Shown: positions 13,133-23,682 of the stretch, piece after piece | Numbering within the stretch: position 1 is the first letter of the stretch | Layout of the letters: every line of letters begins with the position of its first letter | NCBI GenBank assembly: GCA_001642005.1 | Contig: LWCA01000073.1 | Coordinates: forward strand, 1-60,240 | Reading direction: 5' to 3' | Length of the DNA stretch: 60,240 bases | Source: Intoshia linei | Lineage: Eukaryota; Orthonectida; Rhopaluridae | Made by a program: the position numbers and the translations under genes | Notes under the pieces: generated by a model | What the model saw: the letters and a program-made list of their open reading frames with translations, nothing else | What the model was told of the DNA's origin: nothing | Database searches by the model: none

Positions 13133-15322
13133 ATGAAGTATTTGTGGTTTAATAGTATACATTTTAAATTAAACTTAAGCATGAATAAATTTAGAATATC
13201 CCACAATTTACAAATCTATAACCTCAAATTTTTCAACAAAAACAAATACACAAAGTAGTCTTTCAAAACTACGAAAACAAACTGGATATTCTTTTCTTCA
13301 TTGTAAAAATGCTTTGTTGAAATTTGATGGAAATATTTCAGAGGTTTTTAGCATTTTTTTAACTTTAGGTATGATTTTCAAATTGTTAAAGAGTTTTTAG
13401 AATACAGTATTGTAAAGAATATGAGTAAACCATAAATTCATGCCCAGTTTCACCCGCGGGTCGAAACATTGATATTAAAAAATTTCATCGATCAACGTAG
13501 GGTCTAGTTCAGAGGTGGGGAAAGTCCGGTCTTATTGACGATTTGAATTACTTTACATTTAAAATAAAATATTCTTAAACCCAACCATTTTAACTATAAT
13601 TTCAATCTTACCAACCCTAAAAGGTTAAAACCTTAAATGAATTTTTCTTTATAAGGTTGGTAAAACTAATTTTTTTATATTAAAGTTGGTAAAATTGAAT
13701 TTTTCGTTTTAGGGTTGGTAACAGTGGATTTTCCCTTAAGGTTTGGTAAAACAGGAATTTTCACTAAAGGGTTGGTAAATTTTGATTTTTAGTAAAAATG
13801 GTTGGATTTAAGTAGACACCCTTTTTAAAATATTAATTTTAGGTAAAATGGGATTTTTCGGAAAAATATATGTAAAAGCGGTTTTTTTCTTTACAGGGTC
13901 GGTAAATTTAGATTTTTTTCTTTTTGGATCAGACAGATGGATTTTTGATCTAAAAGTTTGGTAAAATGGGATTATAGAAAAAATATTAGTTAAAAGAGGA
14001 TTTTTTCCATAAGGGTGAGTAAAATTTTGGTTTTTTCTCATAAAATTTTTCTTATTTTAATAAAATATGCTAAAAATGTATGATTCACCCCAATAATCTA
14101 AAATTTTCGTATTAATCCTTTAATAAAATTGTAACTGCCGTATTTGATTAAATTTTATTTAGAAAGGTGCGGCTTTATTAATTTTTTTGTAACGTTAGTG
14201 CGGCCTTCGAACTGTAAATGCTTCCCCATCTCTGATCTAGTTTATATCAACTTGGTTGTAATAATTTTCAGATGGCTTGAATTCTTTTGGATTGTTGATT
14301 CTCTAAGAAACTTGACCAAGACAAAAAATTAATTTATCTAAATTTTACGATACTGATTACTGCTATATTAATTAATTTTGATTACCATAGGCTAAAAAAT
14401 GGTTGGATGTTGAATGTATGAAAAAAGGTTGGTCAAAGGCTACCAAATTGGACAAGAAAAGTTTATCCCAAGGTATTATATATGCGTACAATACAAAAAA
14501 TGTTGGAAGTTTAATGTTTGAGGTAAAATTTACCTTTTCAGTCAATTCAATTAATTTTTCAATTCATTACTAATTTATCAAAACTCAATTTAGTTAAATT
14601 GCGAAACAGATTATGTGTCTAAAAATGATGAATTTTTAAACTTGGCTGATAAAATATCAAAATCACTTTTTGAATTTATGAAAAATAAATGCACTGAATC
14701 AGTATTCATTTTTACTAATTTTAAATACACGTCATTATTTTAGGTTCACATGATCAATAAAGATATTAAAAATGTAATGGTGGACGATAAAAGTGTATTT
14801 GATTCCACTTCCTCATTAGTTGGTAAAATTGGCGAAAATATTTTTCCGAGGAGAGCCGTATTTTACAAACATCAACCAGAAAATTGCATTAAATATTATA
14901 TACACCAAACAAGTTTTTTTAATTTTTTAAGAACATTTTTACATTATGTTTATTGTTACAATATTTAATGAATATTAAAACAGATTTTAGATAAATCTTT
15001 AAATTTATCATATGGATCAAGAATTTGTAATTTTGCTTCATTGTTACGATACAAAACAAATTTCAAAAATACATCCTATAACGAAAAAGAAATTGATGAT
15101 ATTGTGAATACGTTATGTCAACACATTGTAGGTATGAACCCAATTGGAATTTTCCCTCCAAAGATAAAAAATGAAGATGATTTAAATCATAAATTGGATT
15201 CATTTATGATTAATCAAAATTATTTAATGGACTCTGAAATTACCATTAAAGAACTCCTTTCTGAAACTGGAATAGAATTGTTAGACTTTTGTCGCTATGA
15301 ACGAGGTGAATTGAGTAAATAA
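13133..15322 (+). CDS. TSFM: Mitochondrial elongation factor Ts
   Basis: Guanine-nucleotide exchange factor that recycles EF-Tu in mitochondrial translation. Exons 13133-13154, 13195-13343, 14391-14522, 14594-14701, 14744-14912 and 14991-15322 sum to 303 codons plus stop. The short first exon supplies the ATG; with it the N-terminus is rich in K, S, T and N with few acidic residues, like a mitochondrial presequence. Residues of about 30-57 form the UBA-like domain (LSKLRKQTGYSFLHCKNAL). The EF-Tu contact stretch LNCETDYVSKNDEF matches the family's NCETDFV signature, followed by VGKIGENIFPRRAVFY. The C-terminal part has CQHIVGMNPIGIFP and ends in a FCRYERGE motif, as in animal TSFM. The exon 5 donor (A|gttttttt) is weak, but it is the only choice I found that keeps frame. 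Intron 2 carries a hAT MITE. Confidence 0.88.
13510..14234. mobile_element. hAT MITE, 725 bp, in TSFM intron 2
   Basis: The ends CAGAGGTGGGGAAAG and the reverse complement of CAGAGATGGGGAAGCA are flanked by GTCTAGTT (13502-13509) and ATCTAGTT (14235-14242), a 7/8 target duplication. The interior is largely a decayed tandem array of 40-50 bp units with the core GGTTGGTAAAAT, first in one orientation and then in the other. No transposase. Confidence 0.8.
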
Positions 15323-15540
15323 AACGTATCCTTTTCAAATTTTTTTATTTCACAATATTTGATTTTATTTAAAAGTTACTACCATTCTCAATCCTTTTTC
15401 GCTGTGATATACAATGACCCAAAAAAAATATAAACATTTATAATCATTACAATTTTTAATAAATTATATCCAAATGAGAGGGAATACTATAAGTTTGTGA
15501 TGTGGTAAAGTTGATAAAAAATTAAATTGTATTTAATTAA

Positions 15541-15711
15541 TGAGCTCCTTCACAATTAGTTTGAATACAAGCTGTTCTATGTTAGGTTCCAAACTTAATA
15601 AAGATAATCTTAGAACTCCTCTTTTAGTTATATCTAGTCTATTCCTTCTTTTTGACAATAACACTACGTAACTGAATCCACATTCAACTAAATCAGTTGA
15701 GTTTAAAATCA
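15541..15711 (-). pseudogene. hAT (ZBED/SCAND3-type) transposase C-terminal fragment
   Basis: Reading the minus strand from about 15711 gives an open stretch with ECGFSYVVLLSKRRNRLDI and then SLEPNIEQLVF. This resembles the C-terminal dimerisation region (CE-GFS...K-RNRL...L---EP-I) of ZBED5/SCAND3-like hAT transposases. Only about 55 residues survive. Relic, not a host gene. Confidence 0.55.
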
Positions 15712-16649
15712 ATAAGGAATTTGAAGATCTTTAAATCTAGTTTCAAAATGAATAAGCAGTTTAATTCAGTAATTCCCGATTTAAATAGTGTACGAACCCT
15801 TATTTCAAAATATTTATTTTTTTGAACTCTTTTGAAGAAAAATGAAATATAAAACATTTATAAAAAAATTAAAAGTTTTTTCTCATAACATTTAGTAAAA
15901 TCATGTTTTTCAAAAAAATATTGGAATATTTTTCTCTTAGGGGTTGGTAAAATTGTATTTTATTATTTTGTGGTTTAATTGGATTTTTCCATGAGGGTTT
16001 AAATTTGTATTTTTAATTAAATTTTATTAATGGTGGGATAAAATTAGGATTTTTGAAATAATAATAGCTGTTTAGGCTTTGGGATAAATGTCAAACTCTG
16101 TAAAAAATATTAGAAATTCTCCTATAAAAATAAACAAAAGTTGATAAATTTTTTTTTATATTTTATTTGAATCTCGCCGATCTCGAGGCGTATAGTTTTG
16201 TAGTCCTATGGGTCCAGGGCCTCCAATCTAGAACTACTGATATAATGTGATTAGTATATGTCAGAATATCTGCAATTGATACGTCGTTTTGTTGAAACTG
16301 CAAAAATACACGTTTTTTATATTGTGAAAATAACTTGTCCATTTTTACACAAAAGATACAATTGCTTCTTTACGACACCTTTTTACTAATCATTTTATCA
16401 AATTGGCAAAATAAGAACTTCAAATGGTAGCATCTTAATTTCTGTCAATGATACTCACGTAATTAACTAGAAAGCTGTCGTTAGAAGTTGTAAGGGTGAA
16501 TTTATTATTTTTCTTGTGAGGTATATTATTTGAATGAAATTAACTCGAATAATCCCAGCAATTTTTCTAATTTTTTGGCTTCGATTTTTACAAAAATTTG
16601 GGAAGTTAATACATACTTGCCTATTTTTGCCTACCAAATGTAGTTATAG

Positions 16650-16960
16650 AGTTATTTCACATTCCATATGGTCACACTGGGAGTATTCGGGTTAAGGAAG
16701 AATTCTTATTTTGTAGTGAAGTACTTACAAAAACAATGGATATTTATATAAAAATTGATGACTTTTTATTTGAATGAAATTTAAATGGGAACAATATATG
16801 TGGTGTTTCTACTGATGGTGCACCAGTTATGCTTGGGTCAAAATCTGGGTTTCAAGTATAATTAAGAGAAAAAATTCCTGCTGTTAAAGGGACAAATTTC
16901 TCATTAATTTTATATCTTCAATCATTCGAAAAATTTTTTATAACATAAAAATTGATCAAT
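16650..16960 (+). pseudogene. hAT (ZBED5-like) transposase catalytic-region fragment, with stop codons
   Basis: The + strand encodes NICGVSTDGAPVMLGSKSGF, matching the conserved CTDGAPAMLG block of ZBED5-type hAT transposases, with preceding text resembling LFCKPL...DIF. In-frame stops lie before and after the block, so it is inactive. It is on the opposite strand to the 15541-15711 fragment, so the two need not come from one insertion. Confidence 0.6.
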
Positions 16961-16986
16961 GGAATTAAGTAAATTAATATTTAAGA

Positions 16987-17065
16987 CTAGCTTCACTGTT
17001 ATGTACTTCGTACAAACAGCATCCTAGCTCTGCCGAGGGCGGTCGTTACAATAAAAAAAATCGTT
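16987..17065 (-). mobile_element. Helitron-like repeat, 3' terminal fragment (copy P)
   Basis: Begins CTAGCTTCACTGTTATGTAC and continues through TTCGTACAAACAG to CTCTGCCGAGGGCGG, the reverse complement of the family's hairpin-CTAG 3' end. Nothing further of the element remains. Confidence 0.55.
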
Positions 17066-17155
17066 GACAGTATCTATATTTCTTTCATTTAAAAATAACA
17101 GTAAGTGGTAGTGTTTACTTTGTGATCGTTCAGTGAAATATGCCTGATCTACTAA

Positions 17156-17456
17156 TAGGGTTGCCAATTGCGTTATTTTCCCCCTGAGACTTTGGGTTTT
17201 CAAATTCAACTCAGGGCTCAGGGTTAAGTGATATTTATCAGGGTAATTTAATTATTACAATCAAAATCATCAGATCAGACATTTTATTTATATTGGATAA
17301 ATAAGCGACTGTATTTGATGTATAAGATGTGTAAATGTTATTATTTTTTGAAAAAGAAAGGCTTAAAAATTTTTTTAAATAACAAAAAAAATAACACGCT
17401 TCGCTGCGCTTCAGTCAAAAATTCGGGTTCAGAATAACTTGTTGTTGGTAACCCTA
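17156..17456. mobile_element. Small TIR element, 301 bp (hAT-like MITE)
   Basis: TAGGGTTGCCAA at the left and TTGGTAACCCTA at the right form 12-bp inverted repeats with one mismatch. The flanks TCTACTAA and TCTACTAC match at 7 of 8 bases. No ORF. The 8-bp duplication favours hAT. Confidence 0.6.
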
Positions 17457-18272
17457 TCTACTACTCCCATTAGAATTTATTACAAACAATTTCAAAAATT
17501 TGGTCTATAAATTTGCTACCCCGGATATGAAACAATATCCAAATAGATTTGACATAATTATGCAAATTTCTATAAAAATCAATAAACTGTAAATTATTAC
17601 ACATAAAAATAGAATTTTAAAATTAAGTCACTGTAGTCAATCGTAATCGTGTATTTGAATAAACTTAATGTTACAAATCCTGGATTTAATACAAAATCCA
17701 TAACTATTCCATATAAATACAATTCAATTGTACCATTGAATCTCGTATTTTTAAAATGATATTAATCAAAGTGAAAAATAAAAGTATAAATAATATTAAT
17801 TTTAGAAAATGAAAAATAATATGTCTACCTTAAAAGAATATACAATACCATTCATTTTTGTCAGTTCTATTCTCATTTTTCTGCGAATAGTTGAAAACTA
17901 CTTACACACGTGCTAATGGCATTCAATTGTAAATTTAAATAAAATCTTAATTTAAATTTTATACTTGTCTAATTCTGTATTTAAATTTACTTGGTATATT
18001 GAATTGGTTTTAAAAAGCGTTCAGTGTTAGTAAAGTTACACAATATATCCTGTTTTAAATTAAATTATCGTAATAAATTTGCGCGCCCTTACAAAATAAA
18101 TTTAAATTGATAATATAAAATAATAACTCGGCAACAACAAAAATTTCATATAATAAACAATTATTTAATTGAAAATAGTTGATTCAAATGAAAATATTTT
18201 TCGCAGTGAATTCGTTTAAATCAATTTTTAATAATTTAAAAAAATAATCAACAATTTGAAAAATCTTAATAA

Positions 18273-20557
18273 ATGACAGAATCTGAAGATCATCGTAATA
18301 AAAAAAAACTAGAAACTGATGAATTGAAATATTTGCAAAAACAATCTCGTGAATTTCATCCTTATGCTCAACCGGGTATTTTTCTATTTTTTTAATTTAA
18401 TTTTTAAATTTTAATTAGTAGGTAAAATTATGATTAATAAACAAATTACGAAAAAACTTAGCCCAAAGGTTTCATTTGTTTATCGTTGTTTAATTTTCTT
18501 TTAGAAATCTATTAAAACCTTTTTAGAAAAAAAGACCATTAGATGTAAAATTATCAAAAATAATGGTTAGTATTATATTTCTTTTATAAATTAATTTAAC
18601 TGGTGAGTGTTTGATTAGATTTTTTATTGGACATTCAACGTGGTTCATGGATTCATGTGAACCGCACCAGTTCAAATATCAATTTTCAGATTATTTTATT
18701 TATTATAGTAAATGAGGTAAAATGGACTAATTTAGAATCAACGTGCAACCCGACTAATACACGTTTAACTAATAATTATGATGCTGTTTATGAAATTAGT
18801 GCATTTCCTAAAATAGTCGTCAGAGGATCAGAAGTAAATAATTTTTTATTGTAAGATTTTTTATTTTTTAATATATCAGTTATCTATTAGCAAAATTGTA
18901 ATTTTACTTTTTAATAGCAATAAAAATGATGATATACCTACAGTTTCAACTAAGAAAAATTTACCTAAAAGCAATGTTTCTACCACTAATAGAAAATTAT
19001 GCAATTGTACTCGATCCCAATGTCTTAAACTGTAATTTTTGTGAATTATTTTATTTTAATTAAATTAATAATTCAGTTTCAGAAATCGATTCGTAATATA
19101 AACGGAATCACTGAAAAATATTATTCTTAATACATACTAAATATTGATCCCCTCGACCGAAATTTTAAGAATTTTCATTAATTCCCTAATCCAAATTATG
19201 CTACTTATTTAAATTAATTAGTTAATTATTTATTTAATTTTTTAAAATGTATTTTTCAACGTATCACTCCAGAAATTGTTTTCTAATTTCTGATGTGAGA
19301 ACTCTAGATTAAACGGGAACTTGTCAATTAAATATAATTACAATTGTATTAGAATATGTAAAATATTTTTATTTAGATATTGCGATTGTTTTTCGTATGG
19401 TGAATATTGTCATCCTGAATGCACTTGTTCTAATTGTCATAATAATAAAGATTACGAGGTTGAACGTAATCATTGTATTCATGTATGTTTATCGAAAAAT
19501 CCTAACGCTTTTAAATCAAAGTATGTAAGAAATGTTTCAATTAAAAAAAAGTGTATAAACTATAAGCGCGGGTGTCATTGTAAAAAGAGTGGATGCCTTA
19601 AAAATTATTGTGAATGTTACGAGGTAAATTTTTATGTTATTTAATATTCATATCTATTGAATTAGGCCAATGTTATGTGTTCAAATTTGTGTAAATGTCA
19701 GGGATGTTATAATGTAGCTTTATCTAAAGAAATTTTGGACAGTGCAGTTTGGAATTTAGCTAGAGAAAATAAAAAAATTGAAACCACACCTACCCCATTT
19801 TCACTCTATCGAAAGTGACATGATATAAATAGTTTTATTAATGAATTTATTTAGGAGTCCAAACATTCCACATGTTAATCCAATTAATAAGTGTGAATTA
19901 GAAATGGACTACTCTTTAGAAGTGGATAATGAAAACGATTTAAATGAATCTGGTGAAAAATTGGACAGATTAAATTTAATTAAAATTTTGGAATTGACGT
20001 TAAAAAATACAAAATATTCCGTTGACAATTTAACAAATACAGACACTGTTGGTTTAATTGGTTGTGAAGATCCAACAAACTTTTTAAAAAAGGACAATTA
20101 TAATATATATGGTGGTAAAACGAATGATTCAAAAATTATAAACTATAAGGGTGACGTAAAAGATGATGAAAAAAGATTTTCTCCTTTTGACTTAATCAAT
20201 CCTAGAATAATAAAAGGAGCATGTTCTTATCTAATAAATATATCAAATCAATATCAAGATAAAATGAAAATTTCTACAGATCAAAAACCTCACATTAATC
20301 AAGATAAAAATGTAGAATGTACAGTTAATTCTCTTGTGTGTTTAACAGATGAAAAACCAAACCTAAATAATGACTTTAATAAATCAATTGATGAATTATT
20401 TTCTAAAACAGAAACACAAAAACATGAAAATATTTATAATGATACTGATCAAAATTTACTTTCTTCTAAAGAAATTGATTCAATAAATTATCGTAACGTT
20501 TTAACTCAGTCTCATAAAATATTGGATAGAATACTAAACTACAAAAATCAAAATTAA
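18273..20557 (+). CDS. LIN54/tesmin-like protein with two CXC domains
   Basis: Probable sequence-specific DNA-binding subunit of the MuvB/DREAM cell-cycle complex. Exons 18273-18375, 18422-18468, 18527-18569, 18619-18850, 18918-19031, 19377-19623, 19666-19814 and 19855-20557 sum to 545 codons plus stop. The first CXC domain (about residues 168-190) reads KLCNCTRSQCLKLYCDCF and continues to HPECTCSNCHNN. The spacer has the family's ERN...CLSKNPNAFKSK. The second CXC (about 235-275) is GCHCKKSGCLKNYCECYE, then CSNLCKCQGC. Both LK-YC tyrosines, which in LIN54 enter the DNA minor groove, are present. The C-terminal 240 residues are acidic and asparagine-rich without a recognisable domain. Exons 1-4 were placed by splice phase only and show no known domain; the stretch FQIILFIIVNEVKW in exon 4 is odd and may hide another intron. 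Tesmin is the alternative name. Confidence 0.85.
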
Positions 20558-20696
20558 TTTTATCATTTTTTCCCTCTTTGTTTCATCATTAAATACATTT
20601 AAATGTCGCTTATAGATTTGTAGTATATTCTCTTTTTTGTTTTTTTTTGTTAAAAAACTAGTTTTATTTTTAATTACACATCCAATTTAATTTATT

Positions 20697-22944
20697 TTAA
20701 TCTATCGCTTCTTCAGGCCATTTTAATTGTTTGACTAAATTTCCTCGGGGAGCTGCTACGTTTGTGAGAATATCGATCAAGCAATCCTTTTCAGTAGAAC
20801 GCCACCCAATCATCCCAGCGCTTGTTTTTGGTAATTTTGATGGTTCTGTTGGAACATTTACCTTATCTATGCTATGTTGGAATTTTATTTCGGATAATTC
20901 ATTTTCTCGTTCTTTTAATTTTCTTTGTTCATCATCCTTATATAAATTATTAGTTACTATGAATTGTACTCATTTATTTTTATATGTACGTACACTGTAG
21001 GTCGTAAAGTAAGTATTAAGTAGAATATTAAGATTAAATGGATAATCATTAAAATTCTGATAAAATTGCATATTGAGACGCATACTTTGGTAGAAAGTTA
21101 ATTTTTTTTAGACAAGACAAAACATTTTTAAATGTGCACTTCTCCCAAATATCTTGAAAATCATATATTTTTTTCATAAAATTTGAAGTAATGGGTTTTT
21201 CATGGTTAGAGGTTTTTTGTGATAAAAGTTTGGTAGATTCATGTTTTTTCATCCAATATTTGACAGAATGGATTTATTCAGTTATAGTTAATTTTTTTGG
21301 AAAAAATTTGATATAATGATTTTATGTATTCAATAGATTTTTTCATGGATTTCAGAAACCTTTACAATCTAATTTCAAATTTTTTTAACAAACCTTAAAA
21401 TTTTATATATAAAAAAAAATATGAAAATTTTCCTTCAAGGCTAGGTTAAAAAAATCTTAAAAAACCATCCCTTTTAAAATTTGGTTAAAAAAAATATTCT
21501 GAAAATTCCCATTAAAATTATTAGTTAAAAATAATGTTAAAAACCATTCAATTTTGTAATATTTAAATAAGTTTTGGTTTACCATTTACGGTTTAGTAAA
21601 AAATGTTCATAATGTATAATTTTTAAAGTCGATTCTCCGGATTGATATTTGTTTGATCGATTACTAATTTATTATATCATTGATTTTTTCACAAAATTTT
21701 AGTGGGTTTCATTGTTCATATTTATTTATTATTTTTATTATCCTATATTCATAATTTTGTAGGGTTTTTAAGGGAATATTTTTTTCTATCATTTTTAAAA
21801 GATTTTAAAGATATTTTTGGTCCCAAGATTTGGTAGGGTTTTTAAGAGAGCATTTTTTTACCCAATTTTTACAAGATTTTGAAAATCCCATAAAATGTTA
21901 AAAATGTTCCTTTCAAAACCCTACATAATTTTGATTCCAAAAATATCTTCACAATTTTTTAAAAATGTTAGAAAAAAATATTTCCTTAAAAACTCTACCA
22001 AATTTTGGACCTAAAAATATCTTCAAAATTTTTAAAAATTGGACAAAATTTATTTCAATATTGGTTCCAAACAATCTTCAAAATCTTGAAAAATGATAGA
22101 AAAAAATAGTCCCTTAAAACTCTAAAAAAATTTGGTCATTGTCATTAAAGAAATTCATTAAAAACACAAAAATATTGTCAAAAAATAAATATTATGATTT
22201 AATTAACAAAATCGATTATTATGTCACTCTAAAATGTATCGCTCTAACAATACATCGCTTAAATGAATGTCGTTTAACTGACTATTTGCCATAATTTGGA
22301 TATTATGAAAATTGAGACTTAATTACCGTTTCCGCTTTCAGTTATAGTTAATTTTTATCCAAAAAATTTGATATAACGGGTTTTTACGTATTTTTATAGG
22401 TTTTTTTGATAAAATTTTGGTAAATTGTATTTTTTCCCAATATCAGATATTATGGATTGTAATCTTAAATTTTTTAACAATATTTAACAAAATTGGTAAA
22501 TATGCATTATTCCCAATGCTAGAAAATATGATATTTACCCCCTTGATTTCATAAAATTGAGTTAGTATTTTTTCTAGGATTTTTGGTAAAATTTTTTTTT
22601 GAATTTTTCAAAAAATTTATAATTTTGCATTTCTTGGCCAAATTTCTAGAGATAGTATCTGTGGGAAAAAATTAATAAATTAATTTTCCAATAATTACAA
22701 AAAATTGGAGTTAAAAGTTACAAATACATTTGTACATTTTTTAAAAAAATGTTACCTCTTTCTCTAAATCAACTAAAAAGGACCAATTCTCTTTCCAAGT
22801 TTCAACTGAATTATTTTCTTTAGTGCAATGATCAGTCCTAAAATAAAAAAATATACACTATGTGTATTCACTTGGATTTATATTATTAAAAAATTACCAA
22901 ATTTTAGCATTAGCCACAAAATTAATGTCTTTGTTTGATGTCAT
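20697..22944 (-). CDS. CIMIP1: C20orf85/CIMIP1-like ciliary microtubule inner protein
   Basis: Small protein of motile-cilia axonemes. Exons on the minus strand are 22944-22898, 22837-22756 and 20936-20697, giving 122 codons plus stop (the human protein is about 137). The N-terminus NFVANAKIWTDHC...WKENWSFL matches the family pattern of a VGQ-EIWK start and an NW-FL block. After a charged linker, KTSAGMIGWRS and ...LVKQLKWPEEAID match the conserved TQGFIGWRS and ELCWP ends. Phases agree (2 then 0). Intron 2 is 1.8 kb and filled by a foldback repeat. A ciliary gene argues for a ciliated animal. Confidence 0.82.
21650..22275. repeat. Foldback repeat in CIMIP1 intron 2, related to the element at 8615-11015
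   Basis: It shares GATTTTTTCACAAAATTTTAG and GTAGGGTTTTTAAGGGAATA with the MFS intron 6 element. Its right end ATGTATCGCTCTAACAATAC carries the same terminal repeat. Units with TTGGTCCCAAGATTTGGTAGG run forward in the left half (21740-21890) and appear as reverse complement in the right half (21900-22140), so the core is a long imperfect hairpin. Confidence 0.5.
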
Positions 22945-23682
22945 TCTATAAATTCATTATTTCATTATAATGTAACAATAATTATTGTTTTCAGTATCTA
23001 GGTATAAATTATATTGAAATAAAATGGTTAATCAAAATATTGTAACGATTATAATTGTAAACATTGATTAAAAATATAATTCATTATTTCTATCTTTATA
23101 CGTTTTATATTTATACTAAACTCTTGACGAAAACTGATCATTATTTAGAATTCGTCATCAAATAAAAAAATTTACATATGGTTATTAGTCGACAAGTATC
23201 GACCCATACATGATCAATTCCAACCTCTCGTTTATGGAATTTGTTCCATAAAAAATGAATCAATGAGAAATATGAATAAAGTGTGGTATATTATTAAACT
23301 GAATTTTTTGTTTCAGAGTTTTTGGTATGTTTAATATGTCAAACTAGAAGATAAAAATTCAAACTTTAAATATATTAATACAAAAATATTTTAAATTCAT
23401 TATATAATTAGTTTATGTTTAAATTTATTGGAATAAGTAGTAACAATTTTAATTAAATGTATTATATGTAATGTACTTGAAAATTATAAGTGAAATTGAT
23501 ATAATAACTTACAATGTTAACAGATATGGTTAGAATAATTCTTATATATGCGTAACAAATATAGTTTCATATATCAAACATATATAGAACATTAATATCA
23601 ATAAATTAATTGGGCCAATAAATTATTTCATTATCAGTATATCACATTATTATAAAAACTAATTTTATATATACGTAAGGAT
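22945..23682. other. Divergent intergenic region between the CIMIP1-like and calbindin genes
   Basis: 738 bp of AT-rich DNA between two divergent start codons, so it should hold both promoters. I see no recognisable box or repeat in it. Confidence 0.5.

Larger units (their letters stand above)
15323..16986. other. Intergenic region with transposase debris
   Basis: No host gene seen. It holds the two hAT transposase fragments listed separately, and near 15940-16060 a few GGTTGGTAAAATTG units like those inside the hAT MITEs. Confidence 0.6.

Noticed and set aside
13808-14041. 77-codon minus-strand ORF (lysine/phenylalanine-rich)
   Set aside because: Lies entirely in the tandem core of a hAT MITE; a translated repeat.
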